Shown here: piece after piece, positions 27,783-39,200 of the stretch
Layout: each line of letters starts with the position of its first letter
Numbering within the stretch: position 1 is the first letter of the stretch
Assembly: GCA_949825025.1 (NCBI GenBank)
Contig: OX463788.1
Span: 620,001 to 684,000, forward strand
DNA length: 64,000 nt
DNA from: Siphlonurus alternatus
Lineage: Eukaryota > Arthropoda > Insecta > Ephemeroptera > Siphlonuridae
Direction of reading: 5' to 3'
Translations under genes and position numbers: made by a program
Notes under the pieces: generated by a model
What the model saw: the letters and a program-made list of their open reading frames with translations, nothing else
Databases searched by the model: none
What the model was told of the DNA's origin: nothing

Positions 27783-28175
27783 TCAGATTATTGGAACATT
27801 TACACGTGGATTGTAACGCAGAGCCAATTTCTGCATGCACTCATTTTCTGGGCATGAGATCTTGTTGATCTCGCACTCCCAACAATCCGTGAGCTCGTAA
27901 TTGTCACGGAGAAATTCAAGCATTGATTTTATCCCCTGTTTAAAATTAAGAAGGGGATTTTCCTCCTCTGCATTTGCACTATCATGCATGAGTTTACTGT
28001 AACACTCATCAGTGCTGCAGTTGGCATCTTGGCCTAGGAGGGATGATTCAAGGAGGAATTTAAGGAGTGATTTCATTCCGTTTTTATATTTAACCAGAGT
28101 TTCATTTTCATCAATATTTGAATGCATGAGTTTACGATAGTACGTGTTTAGCTCGAGTTGATTTTTATTATCCAT
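27783..28175 (-). CDS. Accessory ORF of unknown function downstream of pol, with internal repeat
   Basis: 130 codons, intact from ATG to stop, in the place where envelope or accessory genes lie in LTR elements. There is no signal peptide, membrane segment or fusion-peptide-like stretch, so it does not look like an envelope protein. The protein has an internal duplication. Residues 13-41 and 59-89 share the pattern KLMH, then an acidic stretch, then (Y/F)K(N/Q)G(M/I)KS(L/M)L(K/E)FL. A third partial copy (ECMQKL) is at 112-117. Six cysteines occur at 53, 58, 98, 101, 108 and 113. The N-terminus is hydrophilic and the protein is acidic overall. It begins about 90 bp after the end of the pol frame. 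I do not recognise the family. It could be a captured host gene or a family-specific accessory protein. That it stays open while gag and pol are broken could be chance, given its short length. Confidence 0.55.
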   Translation of the reverse strand: MDNKNQLELNTYYRKLMHSNIDENETLVKYKNGMKSLLKFLLESSLLGQDANCSTDECYSKLMHDSANAEEENPLLNFKQGIKSMLEFLRDNYELTDCWECEINKISCPENECMQKLALRYNPRVNVPII

Positions 28176-28265
28176 TATGAAATATATGTTAAAAAATTAA
28201 ATATGAAAAGAAAATAATTTTTTAATAATAAAATTAATTAAGTGTCTTATATGCACCAACTCTTT

Positions 28266-31200
28266 TTACTGTTTATAGAAACCTTTCACTCGTCTCGCAG
28301 TTGTTTGTCGCAGGTTGTCGCGGGCTGTAGGCGCGCGGAGAGGGGGTGGGGCGGGGGCGGCTGGCTTGCTGGATGCTTGTGCGGGCAAGGTCGCGGCCGG
28401 CTGGGAGTCGGTCACAGCTGTGCTGGGTCGATGAACTCTCTCTCCTCTCTCTTGCGAGTCACTGCTTGCAGGCTGCTCGCGCTTGTTGTCTCGGCTAGCT
28501 GGGTGGGCGGGCTGTAAAGAAAGAGACTTTTCTGAGGTTGTTGCCTGCCGATTTTGTTTACAAGGGCGTAGCCGATTAGCGTGCACTGAGATTTTTTTAT
28601 CTGGCAACTGTATTTCAATTGAGTATGGCTTATAAATTTTAGTGACCTGCTATGGTCCCTTATTATTTGCCCTCAATTTCTTACTTTTTCCCTGTTCAAT
28701 AACCGGGTTATTTAACCAAACAAAATCCCCAATTTTGAAGCTATGCTCATGTGCTTTTTTATTACATTGTTTCGCTTGCTGAATGAATGACTCGTGATTA
28801 GATAACTTTACATTGTCCCATATATCTCTGAGTTTTGTAGCGAGTTGCTGAGCATATACAGTATGTAATTTTGGGATTTTTGCTGGGTTTTTAACTGCGC
28901 TAAATGCGGAGTTCATTTTTGTGCCAAATACTATCTCATACGGGCTAAGACAAGTGCTTGTGTGGGGTTTCGAGTTGTATGCAGAAAGCAAGTAAGGCAG
29001 CAATGTGTGCCAATTGTTTTGCTGGAAGTTTACATAATAAGACAACATTTTTTTAATAGTTTTGTGTACTCTCTCAGTACGGCCATTTTGAAAACTAGAA
29101 TATGGCAAAATTTTGAGTTTTTTAATGCGCATAAGTTTACATATGTCTTACATAAGAAATGAGACTAGATTCTGTCCATTATCGGATATAATGGCTTTTG
29201 GAACACCAAATGGTAAGAAGCAATTTTTTACAAGAGCAGCTGCAATTTCCTCTGTGGTCTGGGTTTTTAGGGGTACCATAATAAGATAGCGGGAAAAATG
29301 ATCTAAAATTGTTAAGATATATTTGTGATTTTCAGTGGTACTAGGCAATTGTGTAATATCAATGCCAATTCTTTCCCATGGGCAGGTAGTTTCAGGTAGC
29401 TCATGTATTTTCATTTTAATTTTTCCTGTCGCTCTCCTCTTATCGCATGCCTTACATGTACTGACATAATAATCTACATGTTTTTTCCTGCCTTTCCACC
29501 AATATTCTGCTGCTATTTTCCTATTCATTGCATTTTTTCCTATATGACCTGAAAATATTGAATCATGGTTTTGCTGTAATACTGTCTCTATGAGTGACTG
29601 AGGTAAAACTATTCTGTTCCCCAAAGGTGTTTTTTTATATAAAATTCCATTTTCAGTAACAAAATTTTCCTGTGTACTTAGTTCTCTACATTTCAAATCT
29701 TCCTCCTGCCTGCGCTGCAATTCACCTGGGGTAAATGTGTTTATTACATTTATTAATCTTGAACAACCATCGGCATTTCCGTGGAGGTACCCAGATCGGT
29801 GCTTTATTTCGAACCTATAGTCCTGTAATCGGAGAATCCAGCGCATAATTCTAGCGCACGGATCGCGCATGTTATATATATATTGAAGCGCTGCTAGGTC
29901 AGTGAGTAGGAGGAAGTCTTCTTGGTACTGTAAATAATACCTAAAGTGATGACAGCTCCATACTATAGACAAGAACTCCCTTTCTGTTGTGCTCATCCGC
30001 TGCTCTCGGGGGTTTAATTTGCGGGACGCATACCCAATCACCCTTTCTCTACCCTCGTCGTCCGTGAAACTTAATACGGAGCCTATAGCATATGCGCTCG
30101 TGTCACATGCCAGCGTCATTCGCTTACTGAAATCGGGGTACATTAATATGGGTGCTGTGATGAGCTTTTCTTTCAGTGTATCTAGGGCTTTTTGGCATTC
30201 TTCTGTAAATTCGAATTTTACTTTTGGGCCTTTTGTCTTTAGCAAATCTGTAAGTGGTTTGGCTATCCTGGAATGTCCCTCAATCCACCTCCTGTAGTAA
30301 TTAATTATTCCTAATATTGATTGCAGTTCTTTGACGTTTGTGGGGGTGGGAAAATTTTTTATTTTAGCTATGAGAGCTTCATCAGGCTCTACGCCCTGAC
30401 TGCTTATTGTATGGCCTAAATACTTCGTTTTTTGTGTGGCAAATGAGCATTTTTGTAACTTACATGTTAAATTTGCATTTTTTAGCCTGGTAAATACTTC
30501 TCTCTGTCTCTCCATCAGCTGTTCAAATGAGGCCCCGTGTATTAAAATGTCGTCTAAGAAAACGCAGACCTGTGTGGGTTTGAGTCCAAATAGCAGACCG
30601 TCCATAAACCGCTGGAAGGTCGTGGAAGCGTTCCTGAGGCCCATGCCCATATAATTATATTCATAACTTCCTGCGTATTTTCATGAATCTACTACAAAGG
30701 CTGTTTTGTGCCTATGTTCTGGTGCAATGGGGATCCACACAACATCTTATACTAGAGCCACAATAATATTCAAAATTACTAATACACATTCTCATATTTT
30801 ATAAAGGGGTTTACTTTATTATAATCTTGTGTTTATAAATAAAAACCATAAAACCCATACACGTACACCGAATTATTAATTGTAATAATTACTCCAGCAA
30901 CCCATCGAACATATAAAGTAATAGGAAAGGCCTATTACAAGTGGTGTCAGAAGTGGGATCTGATGGAATGCATCACGTAGATCTAATAGAGTGAAAAAGC
31001 AACTTTTACCCAAATTATCCACTGTAAATTGAATATTCGGTAGGGGGTATGTTTCGGGGACTGTTTTTTTATTCAAACCACGCCAGTCCACGCAAAACCT
31101 ATACGTTATGTTAGCAGAGCCATCTGTGGCTTTTTTTTGAACTAACACTATACCTGCACCGAAAGCGCTGAAACTAGGCGAAATGATTTTTCGCTGCAGG

Positions 31201-32336
31201 TGATCCTCGATAGTGTTATCTAAGTGAGCTTGTAAGCCTTGTGGTGTTCTGTAGCCCTTTCTCCTAACTGGAATTTCATCATAAGTATCTATCCTATGTT
31301 GGACAATGTTAGGAGCAGTTGGCTTGTGTTCCTCACTGAAAAGAGTTTTAAATTCCTGTAATAATTTCCTCATTTCTGTTGCTTGTTCACTCGTAAGGTG
31401 GCTGAGCTTTGTTGATAAGATCTCCTCATTGAGCTGAAAATCTTTGCTACTTACTGTGGGAGGACGTGAATCAGCTGTCCTGCTGACGTCATGTGCGGTT
31501 TGCGTTACATTAATATTTTTGCTATGAAGCGAGTTTTGGGGTGTGGCATTATCATTTAAATTAATCTCAGATGTCTCACGAATAACAGCGTCGCTCGTTG
31601 TGCTAATCAGAGCGATGGGCGTCCCCTTGTATAGCTGTACTTTTATATTGCTCATATTGGCAAGTGTGACTGGTATGTACTGTACCTCATTTTTCATTAT
31701 TACATGGCCTATGCTCCGAGCTACATAACATCTTTGCTCGTCTAAAGCATTATTTACTTCTATTGGCTCAACTAAGTACAAGTCACTGGGAGCTAACGAT
31801 TTGGGAATCTGCATAAGGATTGTTTTGGCGGTCCCTGGCGGGACTGTCTCAGGTTGTCGAAGACGTAAAGTAGATTGTATGAGTCTATCAGCATCAGAGG
31901 GCCCGGGCGTTCCCTTATTGATTGCATTCACACGTTTCTGTACCTCGTGAGAGCAGAGGATGAGCGGAGTTTTGATGCCCCCTATCTCTATCTGTCTGCC
32001 CCCCACGTCTATAATAGCCTGATTTTTCACCATCATGTCTAAGCCTAGTATTCCATCGTAAAGCTTGTGGAAATTATCCACCACGTGAGTTTCAATTACA
32101 TATTTCTTATTATTTATTTTTATAGGAAGATCTGAGTAGCCATAACATTGAACTTTGTTACCCCCTAAGCCTTGAACATCGTATTTTTTCGATGTCAGAT
32201 TCTTGGTACCGCAAGTATTTTTCCACATTACAGTAATTTGAGCAGCTGTGTCTACTAGAAATTTGTAGTTTCTCCCCTTATATTTGAAATCTAAGAGGAG
32301 ACCATCAGCTTGCTCAGCACCTTGTACCTCACTTAC
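28266..32336 (-). pseudogene. pol: Gypsy pol (protease, RT, RNase H, integrase), broken
   Basis: One reading frame runs the whole way but is interrupted. The frame is -1 relative to gag and is also open upstream over the gag end, as in gag-pol fusions made by -1 frameshifting; I saw no convincing slippery heptamer. The protease active site is VDTAAQ at about 32250. RT begins near 31.3 kb, with the first catalytic aspartate in LLDLRDAFHQIP (about 30970) and the FLDD box at about 30550. RNase H has CDTSAYAIG (about 30100) and TERE. Integrase has an HHCC zinc region (about 29.5 kb), core aspartates in GIDITQ and SDNG, and the glutamate in NGRTERVH (about 29070). The C-terminal module ends in VHANRLRP followed by a Pro/Ala/Ser-rich tail. 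Lesions: a 225 bp insertion at 30736-30960, TGA at 30681-30683, TAA at 29148-29150 and TAG at 28650-28652. The product would not be functional. Confidence 0.93.
30736..30960 (+). mobile_element. Antisense R-U5-PBS fragment of the same LTR family inserted in the RT gene
   Basis: On the plus strand, from CACACAACATCTTATAC through GGCCTATTACA, this matches the last ~205 bp of the element-sense LTR. It continues with AG and TGGTGTCAGAAGTGGGATC, the complement of a tRNA-Leu 3' end, and then pol resumes. It lies opposite to the host element's coding strand. GGGATC occurs at both ends (30730-30735 and 30955-30960), and pol homology is continuous if one copy and the insert are set aside. Its LTR part shares CCCC with the 3' LTR and CCCATACACG with the 5' LTR, so it comes from the same family. 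It begins inside the LTR, where R is expected to begin, so it is not a solo LTR. Confidence 0.85.
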
Positions 32337-33588
32337 TGGGATCTGGCGTGTGGGGAGCTCTGCCTCGCGGTTTGCCGAGCCCCCTGGCCGTTTGGGGATG
32401 CCGTGATTTGGCGGGTTTTCTCTACAGCGTTCTCGCGCTCCTGGTGACTGTTGGCACGTGTTGGCCCAGATTTATGCTGGAACCTGGGTACGTAGCTTCT
32501 CCTAGCGTCCTGTTGACGGTACTGGTCACTTTGATAGCGCTGATTATACCCCCTCTTGCTTGGGCGACTGTCATAGTACATGCGCCTAGGCTGTTGCATA
32601 TTGCCAGCACCTTGCCTGGCTTGGTAACCCCCCTGATGAGGCTTTGACCTACACAGGGATGCAGGATGATTTTCCCTGAAGCATTTGGTGCAAAACATAG
32701 CTCTATAGCATGGTGTGCTGTTGGTATCTTGGTGTCCTGCACGATTGCAGCGTGTGCATCTTCCTACCTCTAACGCTTCTGCCGTAAAAATACTCTTTGT
32801 GGTAGGGGCCTCTTTAGTTTTGCATCGACTCATAATCTCAACAATACTGACAGCAGCAGACACCGCGGCCTGGAAGCTCTCAGGCTTGCTGAGCCTCGTT
32901 TTCTCCTCTAGTGTGGGGTCACTGTTGAGCCCTCTTAAAAATGCATCTAAAGCTCGGTGGTCTGCCTCGGCCTTGATTGCAATGTTCATATCAGTGTTTT
33001 CCCCTAGTGTATATGTTTTCGCATTCACTTTCTTAACCCTGTCAGCATACACCTCAACTGTTTCATCGGCCTTCTTTGTAATGGATGACAGCTGTTCGCG
33101 ATAATAACTTGTCGTGTTTTTATCAGAGTATCTCTCAAATAGTAAATTTTGAAAACTGCATAAGTTTCAGCTACTTTACACTTGTCATCACTCATGACAA
33201 ACTCCATCGCACCCTCATCTAATTTCTGCCTTGCTATTATTAGCAAATCCACATCTGCCCTTTCCCCCAGCTGCGCTGCTTGCTCAAGTTTTGTAAAATA
33301 TGACACAATACTCTCTGAGCTAGTACCACTGAAATTTGGAACTGAAGTCATAACTGCGTAATTCTTTTTACTTTGAGGGACTCCCGACATCAGAGAATTT
33401 TGATTTAACTCTTGTTTCGCAGCGTCTAGTTCTATTTTTACTCTACGTTCTACTGCTTGATCAAAATTTGCCATTCTCTCCTTCAATTGGCCATTCTCAG
33501 TTTGTACAGCTGCTAAGGATTTAGTTAATGTATCTATAGCTTCCTGCAGCGTCACTGATCTACCCGCCACTAGACACTTTTCCGCCAT
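32333..33588 (-). pseudogene. gag: Gypsy gag (capsid and nucleocapsid), frameshifted
   Basis: Starts at ATG 33588 (protein start MAEKCLVAG) after a leader of about 420 bp. An N-terminal stretch of about 60 residues has coiled-coil character. It is followed by a retrotransposon Gag capsid-like region containing PNFSG, then a basic, Arg/Gln-rich C-terminus with two zinc-knuckle-like motifs, CTRCNRAGH followed by a Cys and CTKCFRENH followed by a Cys (about 32.6-32.75 kb). The frame breaks in an A-run at 33147-33150: homology leaves the first frame after AVFK and continues in the frame that ends at 32333. This looks like a single-base loss. It lies in the capsid region rather than at the gag-pol boundary, so I read it as a mutation, not programmed frameshifting. 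The total length of about 418 residues is ordinary for a Gypsy Gag. Confidence 0.88.
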
Positions 33589-34007
33589 TTTGTAGCTTTG
33601 TAACAGACTTCACTACTTCATGCACATCCATGCACTCTAACATGCATCATTATTTAAAAGGTTTTGGGGAGAATTTTAAAAAAACATAAAATCGGCATAC
33701 CTCGTCTCTTTAACTTCCTTGGAGTTTGCCCTTCCAACAGCCGATGGCAGCAAATGGTCCTTGAAGGCCTGGTAGTGGTCAGCGTGGGCCTGGTAATGGT
33801 CAACGATGTCCTGGTAGCAGCAGCGATGTGGCTGGTCAGCGGCAGCTCTCGTTGAAGATGCTCGTTGATTGCAAGGCGTGTAGACGATGAGGTTAGACGA
33901 GCGGCGAGTTGAAGTATTAAAATATAGTTATAACCCAACTATATATTTTTTTATTATTATTAATTATTGTCACTTCACTGGTCTCTTCCCGGCGTAGTCC
34001 GTTTTTT
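33589..34007 (-). other. 5' untranslated leader of Gypsy element
   Basis: About 420 bp between the PBS and the gag start. It includes a GC-richer stretch near 33740-33900 with repeated CCAGG/GACCA-type words, and an AT-rich stretch at 33910-33970. Short open frames on both strands have no recognisable features. Packaging or splice signals cannot be told from this alone. Confidence 0.6.
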
Positions 34008-34018
34008 TTCTGACACCA
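34008..34018 (-). promoter_or_regulatory. Primer binding site, tRNA-Leu type, truncated match
   Basis: In element sense TGGTGTCAGAA begins two bases after the 5' LTR. It is complementary to the end of tRNA-Leu species ending in TTCTGACA plus CCA (established tRNA sequence, recalled and not checked for this species). The match stops after 11 bases at a run of A. The fragment inside pol carries a longer 18-19 base match. Confidence 0.75.
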
Positions 34019-34020
34019 CT

Positions 34021-34483
34021 TGTAATAGGCCTTTCCTATTACTTTATATGTTCGATGGGTTGCTGGAGTAATTATTACAATTAATAATTCGGTGTACGTG
34101 TATGGGTTTTATGGTTTTTATTTATAAACACAAGATTATAATAAAGTAAACCAATTTATAAAATATGAGAATGTGTATTAGTAATTATGAATATTATTGT
34201 GGCTCTAGTATAAGATGCTGTGTGGAGAGCAGGCTACAGCTCAGACTGCTCAACCACGAATGCCCTCTCTCGGGCAGGCGGTAGCGCGCGGCACAGCTCG
34301 CTCTTCTCGCTCCCCCTGCTGAGGTTGCATTTCCCACATGCAGCTAGCTGCCAGTAGTTTTCCACTGCCTGGCTGGCGTCTGCACGGCGGTAATAGGAGA
34401 CTTGAATGCTCCGGTTGTGCGATACTCGCACTCATGTTGTCTGAGAGACAAAGTTCTACCAAGCATAGAACTAGCATCTTACA
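34021..34483 (-). repeat. 5' LTR of Gypsy element
   Basis: 463 bp, same boundaries and length as 26813-27275, four counted differences. In element sense it starts TGTAAGATGC and ends GGCCTATTACA. It would hold the promoter in its GC-rich U3. I see no clear TATA box upstream of the inferred R start, so an initiator-type promoter is possible. Confidence 0.95.
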
Positions 34484-34487
34484 TACT
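34484..34487. repeat. Target-site duplication of LTR element, right copy (TACT)
   Basis: TACT follows the 5' LTR end. The monomer then resumes as TTACATGGGAAAAG, one base different from the usual TAACATGGG. It pairs with 26809-26812. Confidence 0.85.
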
Positions 34488-36216
34488 TTACATGGGAAAA
34501 GTAGTTAAGTTTGATAATTCACCAGGATTCAACGAATCAAGATCATCACTTTTTGATTAAAGTCTAAGGTAGGGTATATTGTTTTTATCATGTACACGCA
34601 CTTTCAGAATGATTGATATCCTAATTGAATACAAAATTCGAATCGGTGTTCATTGTTAGTGGGGCATGTTTTTGCCACTTCAGAAATTCATAATTAATTT
34701 TTAAAAAATCGTTGACACTTTTTGAACGTGTTTTCTCATAGAAGATGGTTCAAATTAAGTTGAATTTGAATATCGAGAAAAAATGTGTATAATTTCTCCT
34801 TATTTTTGAATTTGAACTATCCCCCGTATACTTAACATGGGAAAAGTAGTTAAGTTTGATAATTCACCAGAATTCAACGAATCAAGATCGCCACTTTTTG
34901 ATTAAACTCTGAGGTAGGGTATGTTGTTTTTATCGTGTACACGAATTTTCAGAATGATTGAAATCCAAATTCAATACAAAAGTCGAATCGGTGTTAATTG
35001 TTAGTGGGGCATGTTTTTGCCACTTCAAAATATCATAACTAATTTTTAAAAAATCGTTGACTCTTTTTGAAGGTGTTTTGTCATAGAAGACGGTTCAAAC
35101 TATGTTGAATTTGAATATCGAGAAAAAATATGTATTATCTCTCCATATTTTTGAATTTGAACTAACCCCCATATACATGGGAAAAGTAGTTAAGTTTGAT
35201 AATTCACCAGGATTCAACGAATCAAGATCATTACTTTTTGATTAAAGTCTGAGGTAGGGTATATTGTTTTTATCATGTACACGCACTTTCAGAATGATTG
35301 ATATCCTAATTGAATACAAAATTCGAATCGGTGTTCATTGTTAGTGGGGCATGTTTTTGCCACTTCAGAAATTCATAATTAATTTTTAAAAAATCGTTGA
35401 CACTTTTTGAACGTGTATTTTCATAGAAGATGGTTCAAATTAAGTTGAATTTGAATATCGAGAAAAAATGTGTATTATCTCTCCATATTTTTGAATTTGA
35501 ACTATCCCCCATATACATGGGAAAAGTAGTTAAGTTTGATAATTCACCAGAATTCAACGAATCAAGATCGCCACTTTTTGATTAAACTCTGAGGTAGGGT
35601 ATATTGTTTTTATCGTGCACACGAATTTTCAGAATGATTGAATTCCTAATTCAATACAAAAGTCGAATCGGTGTTCATTGTAAGTGAGGCATGTTTTTGC
35701 CACTTCCAAATTTCATAACTAATTTTTAAAAAAGCGTTGACACTTTTTAAACGTGTTTTCTTATGGAGGACAGTTCAAATTAAGTTGAATTTGAATAACG
35801 AGAAATAATATGTATTATCTATCCTTTTTTTTTGAATTTGAACTATCCCCCATATACTTAACATTGGAAAAGTAATTAAGTTTGATAATTCACCAGGATT
35901 CAACGAATCAAGATCATCACTTTTTGATTAAAGTCTGAGGTAGGGTATATTGTTTTTATCATGTACACGCGCTTTCAGAATGATTGATATCCTTATTCAA
36001 TACAAAATTCGAATCGGTGTTCATTGTTAGTGGGGCATGTTTTTGCCACTTTTAAATTTCATAACTAATTTTTAAAAAATCGTTGACACTTTTTGAACGT
36101 GTTTTCACATAGAGGATGGTTCAAATTAAGTTGAATTTGAATATCGAGAAAAAATGTGTATAATCTCTCCTTATTTTTGAATTTGAACAATCCCCCGTAT
36201 ACTTAACATGGGAAAA

Positions 36217-39200
36217 GTAGTTAAGTTTGATAATTCACCAGAACTCATCGAATCAGGATCGCCACTTTTTGATTGAACTCTGAGGTAGGGTATATTGTTT
36301 TAATCATGAACCCGTACTTTCAGAATGATTGAATTCCTAACTCAATACAAAAATTGAATCGGTGTTCGTTGTTAGTGGGGCATGTTTTTGCCACTTCAGA
36401 AATTCATAATTAATTTTAAAAAACCGTTGACACTTTTTGAACGTGTTTTCTCATAGAAGATGGTTCAAATTAAGTTGAATTTGAATATCGAGAAAAAATA
36501 TGTATAATCTCTCCATATTTTTGAATTTCAACTATCCCCCATATACATGGGAAAAGTAGTTAAGTTTGATAATTCACCAGAATTCAACGAATCAAGATCG
36601 CCACTTTTTGATTAAACTCTGAGGTAGGGTATATTGTTTTTATCGTGTACACGAATTTTCAGAATGATTGAATTCCTAATTCAATACAAAAGTCGAATCG
36701 GTGTTAATTGTTAGTGGGGCATGTTTTTGCCACTTCAAAAATTCATGACTAATTTTTAAAAAAATCGTTGACTCTTTTTGAAGGTGTTTTGTCATAGAGG
36801 ACGGTTCAAACTAAGTTTAATTTGAATATCGAGAAAAAATATGTATTATCTCTCCATATTTTTGAACTTGAACTATCCCCCAAATACTTAACATGGGAAA
36901 AGTAGTTAAGTTTGATAATTCACCAGGATTCAACGAATCAAGATCATCACTTTTTGATTAAAGTTTGAGGTAGGGTATATTGTTTTTATCATGTACACGC
37001 ACTTTCAGAATGATTGATATCCTAATTGAATACAAAATTCGAATCGGTGTTCATTGTTAGTGGGGCATGTTTTTGCCACTTCAGAAATTCATTGTTAATT
37101 TTTAAAAAATCGTTGACACTTTTTGAACGTGTTTTCTCATAGAAGATGGTTCAAATTAAGTTGAATTTGAATATCGAGAAAAAATGTGTATATTCTCTCC
37201 TTATTTTTGAATTTGAACTATCCCCCGTATACTTAACATGGGAAAAGTAGTTAAGTTTGATAATTCACCAGAACTCAACGAATCAGGATCGCCACTTTTT
37301 GATTGAACTCTGAGGTAGGTTATATTGTTTTAATCATGAACCCGCACTTTCAGAATGATTGATATCCTAATTGAATACAAAATTCGAATCGGTGTTCAAT
37401 GTTAGTGGGGCATGTTTTTGCCACTTCAGAAATTCATAATTAATTTTTAAAAAATCGTTTACACTTTTTGAAGGTGTTTTGTCATAGAGGACGGTTCAAA
37501 CTAAGTTGAATTTGAATATCGAGAAAAAATATGTATTATCTCTCTATATTTTTGAATTTGAACTATCCCCCATATACTTAACATGGGAAAAGTAGTTAAG
37601 TTTGATAATTCACCAGGATTCAACGAATCAAGATCATCACTTTTTGATTAAAGTCTGAGGTAGGGTATATTGTTTTTATCATGTACACGCACTTTCAGAA
37701 TGATTGATATCCTAATTGAATACAAAATTCGAATCGATGTTCATTGTTAGTGGTGCATGTTTTTGCCACTTCAAAAATTCATAATTAATTTTTAATAAAT
37801 CGTTGACACTTTTTGAACATGTTTTCACAAAGAGGATGGTTCAATATAAGTTGAATTTGAATATCGAGAAAAAATATGTATTATCTCTCCATATTTTTGA
37901 ATTTGAACTATCCCCCATATACATGGGAAAAGTAGTTAAGTTTGATAATTCACCAGAAATCAACGAATCAAGATCGCCACTTTTTGATTAAACTCTGAGG
38001 TAGGGTATATTGTTTTTATCGTGTACACGAACTTTCAGAATGATTGAATTTCTAATTCAATACAAAAGTCGAATCGGTGTTAATTGTTAGTGGGGCATGT
38101 TTTTGCCACTTCAGAAATTCATAATTAATTTTTAAAAAATCGTTGACACTTTTTGAACGTGTTTTCTCATAGAAGATGGTTCAAATTAAGTTGAATTTGA
38201 ATATCGAGAAAAAATGTGTATAATTTCTCCTTATTTTTGAATTTGAACTATCCCCCGTATACTTAACATGGGAAAAGTAGTTAAGTTTGATAATTCACCA
38301 GAATTCAACGAATCAAGATCGCCACTTTTTGATTAAACTCTGAGGTAGGGTATATTGTTTTTATCGTGTACACGAATTTTCAGAATGATTGAATTCCTAA
38401 TTCAATACAAAAGTCGAATCGGTGTTAATTGTTAGTGGGGCATGTTTTTGCCACTTCAAAATATCATAACTAATTTTTAAAAAATCGTTGACTCTTTTTG
38501 ATGGTGTTTTGTCATAGAGGACGGTTCAAACTATGTTGAATTTGAATATCGAGAAAAAATATGTATTATCTCTCCATATTTTTGAATTTGAACTATCCCC
38601 CATATACATGGGAAAAGTAGTTAAGTTTGATAATTCACCAGGATTCAACGAATCAAGATCATTACTTTTTGATTAAAGTCTGAGGTAGGGTATATTGTTT
38701 TTATCATGTACACGCACTTTCAGAATGATTGATATCCTAATTGAATACAAAATTCGAATCGGTGTTCATTGTTAGTGGGGCATGTTTTTGCCACTTCAGA
38801 AATTCATAATTAATTTTTAAAAAATCGTTGACACTTTTTTAACGTGTTTTCTCATAGAAGATGGTTCAAATTAAGTTGAATTTGAATATCAAGAAAAAAT
38901 GTGTATTATCTCTCCATATTTTTGAATTTGAACTATCCCCCATATACATGGGAAAAGTAGTTAAGTTTGATAATTCACCAGAATTCAACGAATCAAGATC
39001 GCCACTTTTTGATTAAATTCTGAGGTAGGGTATATTGTTTTTATCGTGCACACGAATTTTCAGAATGATTGAATTCCTAATTCAATACAAAAGTCGAATC
39101 GGTGTTCATTGTAAGTGAGGCATGTTTTTGCCACTTCCAAATTTCATAACTAATTTTTAAAAAAGCGTTGACACTTTTTAAACGTGTTTTCTTATGGAGG

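Larger units (their letters stand above)
26813..34483 (-). mobile_element. Gypsy-type LTR retrotransposon, full-length but degenerate
   Basis: A 7,671 bp element with 463 bp direct LTRs starting TG and ending CA. The coding strand is minus, so the 5' LTR is at 34021-34483. In sense order it carries a tRNA-Leu-type PBS, a leader, gag with two zinc knuckles, pol in the order protease, reverse transcriptase, RNase H, integrase (the Gypsy/Ty3 order), an unrelated small ORF, a PPT and the 3' LTR. The two LTRs differ at four bases that I could count (about 0.9%), so insertion is recent. The copy is non-autonomous: gag has a one-base frameshift, and pol has TGA, TAA and TAG stops plus an internal antisense LTR fragment. 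No envelope gene was recognised. Clade assignment within Gypsy is open; the mdg3-like group is a guess from the tRNA-Leu primer. Confidence 0.95.

Noticed and set aside
27783..28175. Envelope gene of an endogenous retrovirus (errantivirus-like)
   Set aside because: 130 residues, hydrophilic, with no signal peptide, fusion peptide, cleavage site or membrane anchor. Too short and the wrong composition.
28242..28517. Plus-strand 91-codon ORF, Gly/Leu/Cys-rich
   Set aside because: It is the opposite strand of the Pro/Ala/Ser-rich pol C-terminal tail; GC-richness alone keeps it open.
30736..30960. Solo LTR from a second full insertion
   Set aside because: It lacks the whole U3 half and keeps two bases plus the PBS beyond the LTR, which a solo LTR would not.
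33140..33155. Programmed ribosomal frameshift in gag
   Set aside because: It lies in the capsid region, before the zinc knuckles, where programmed frameshifting is not expected. It is a simple A-run and reads as a one-base loss. The gag-pol overlap at about 32.3-32.45 kb is the natural place.
27026..34477. 65- and 75-codon ORFs inside the two LTRs
   Set aside because: They lie in the GC-rich U3 and are shared only because the LTRs are copies. There is no domain, and an ORF upstream of the inferred transcript start would not be transcribed from its own LTR.
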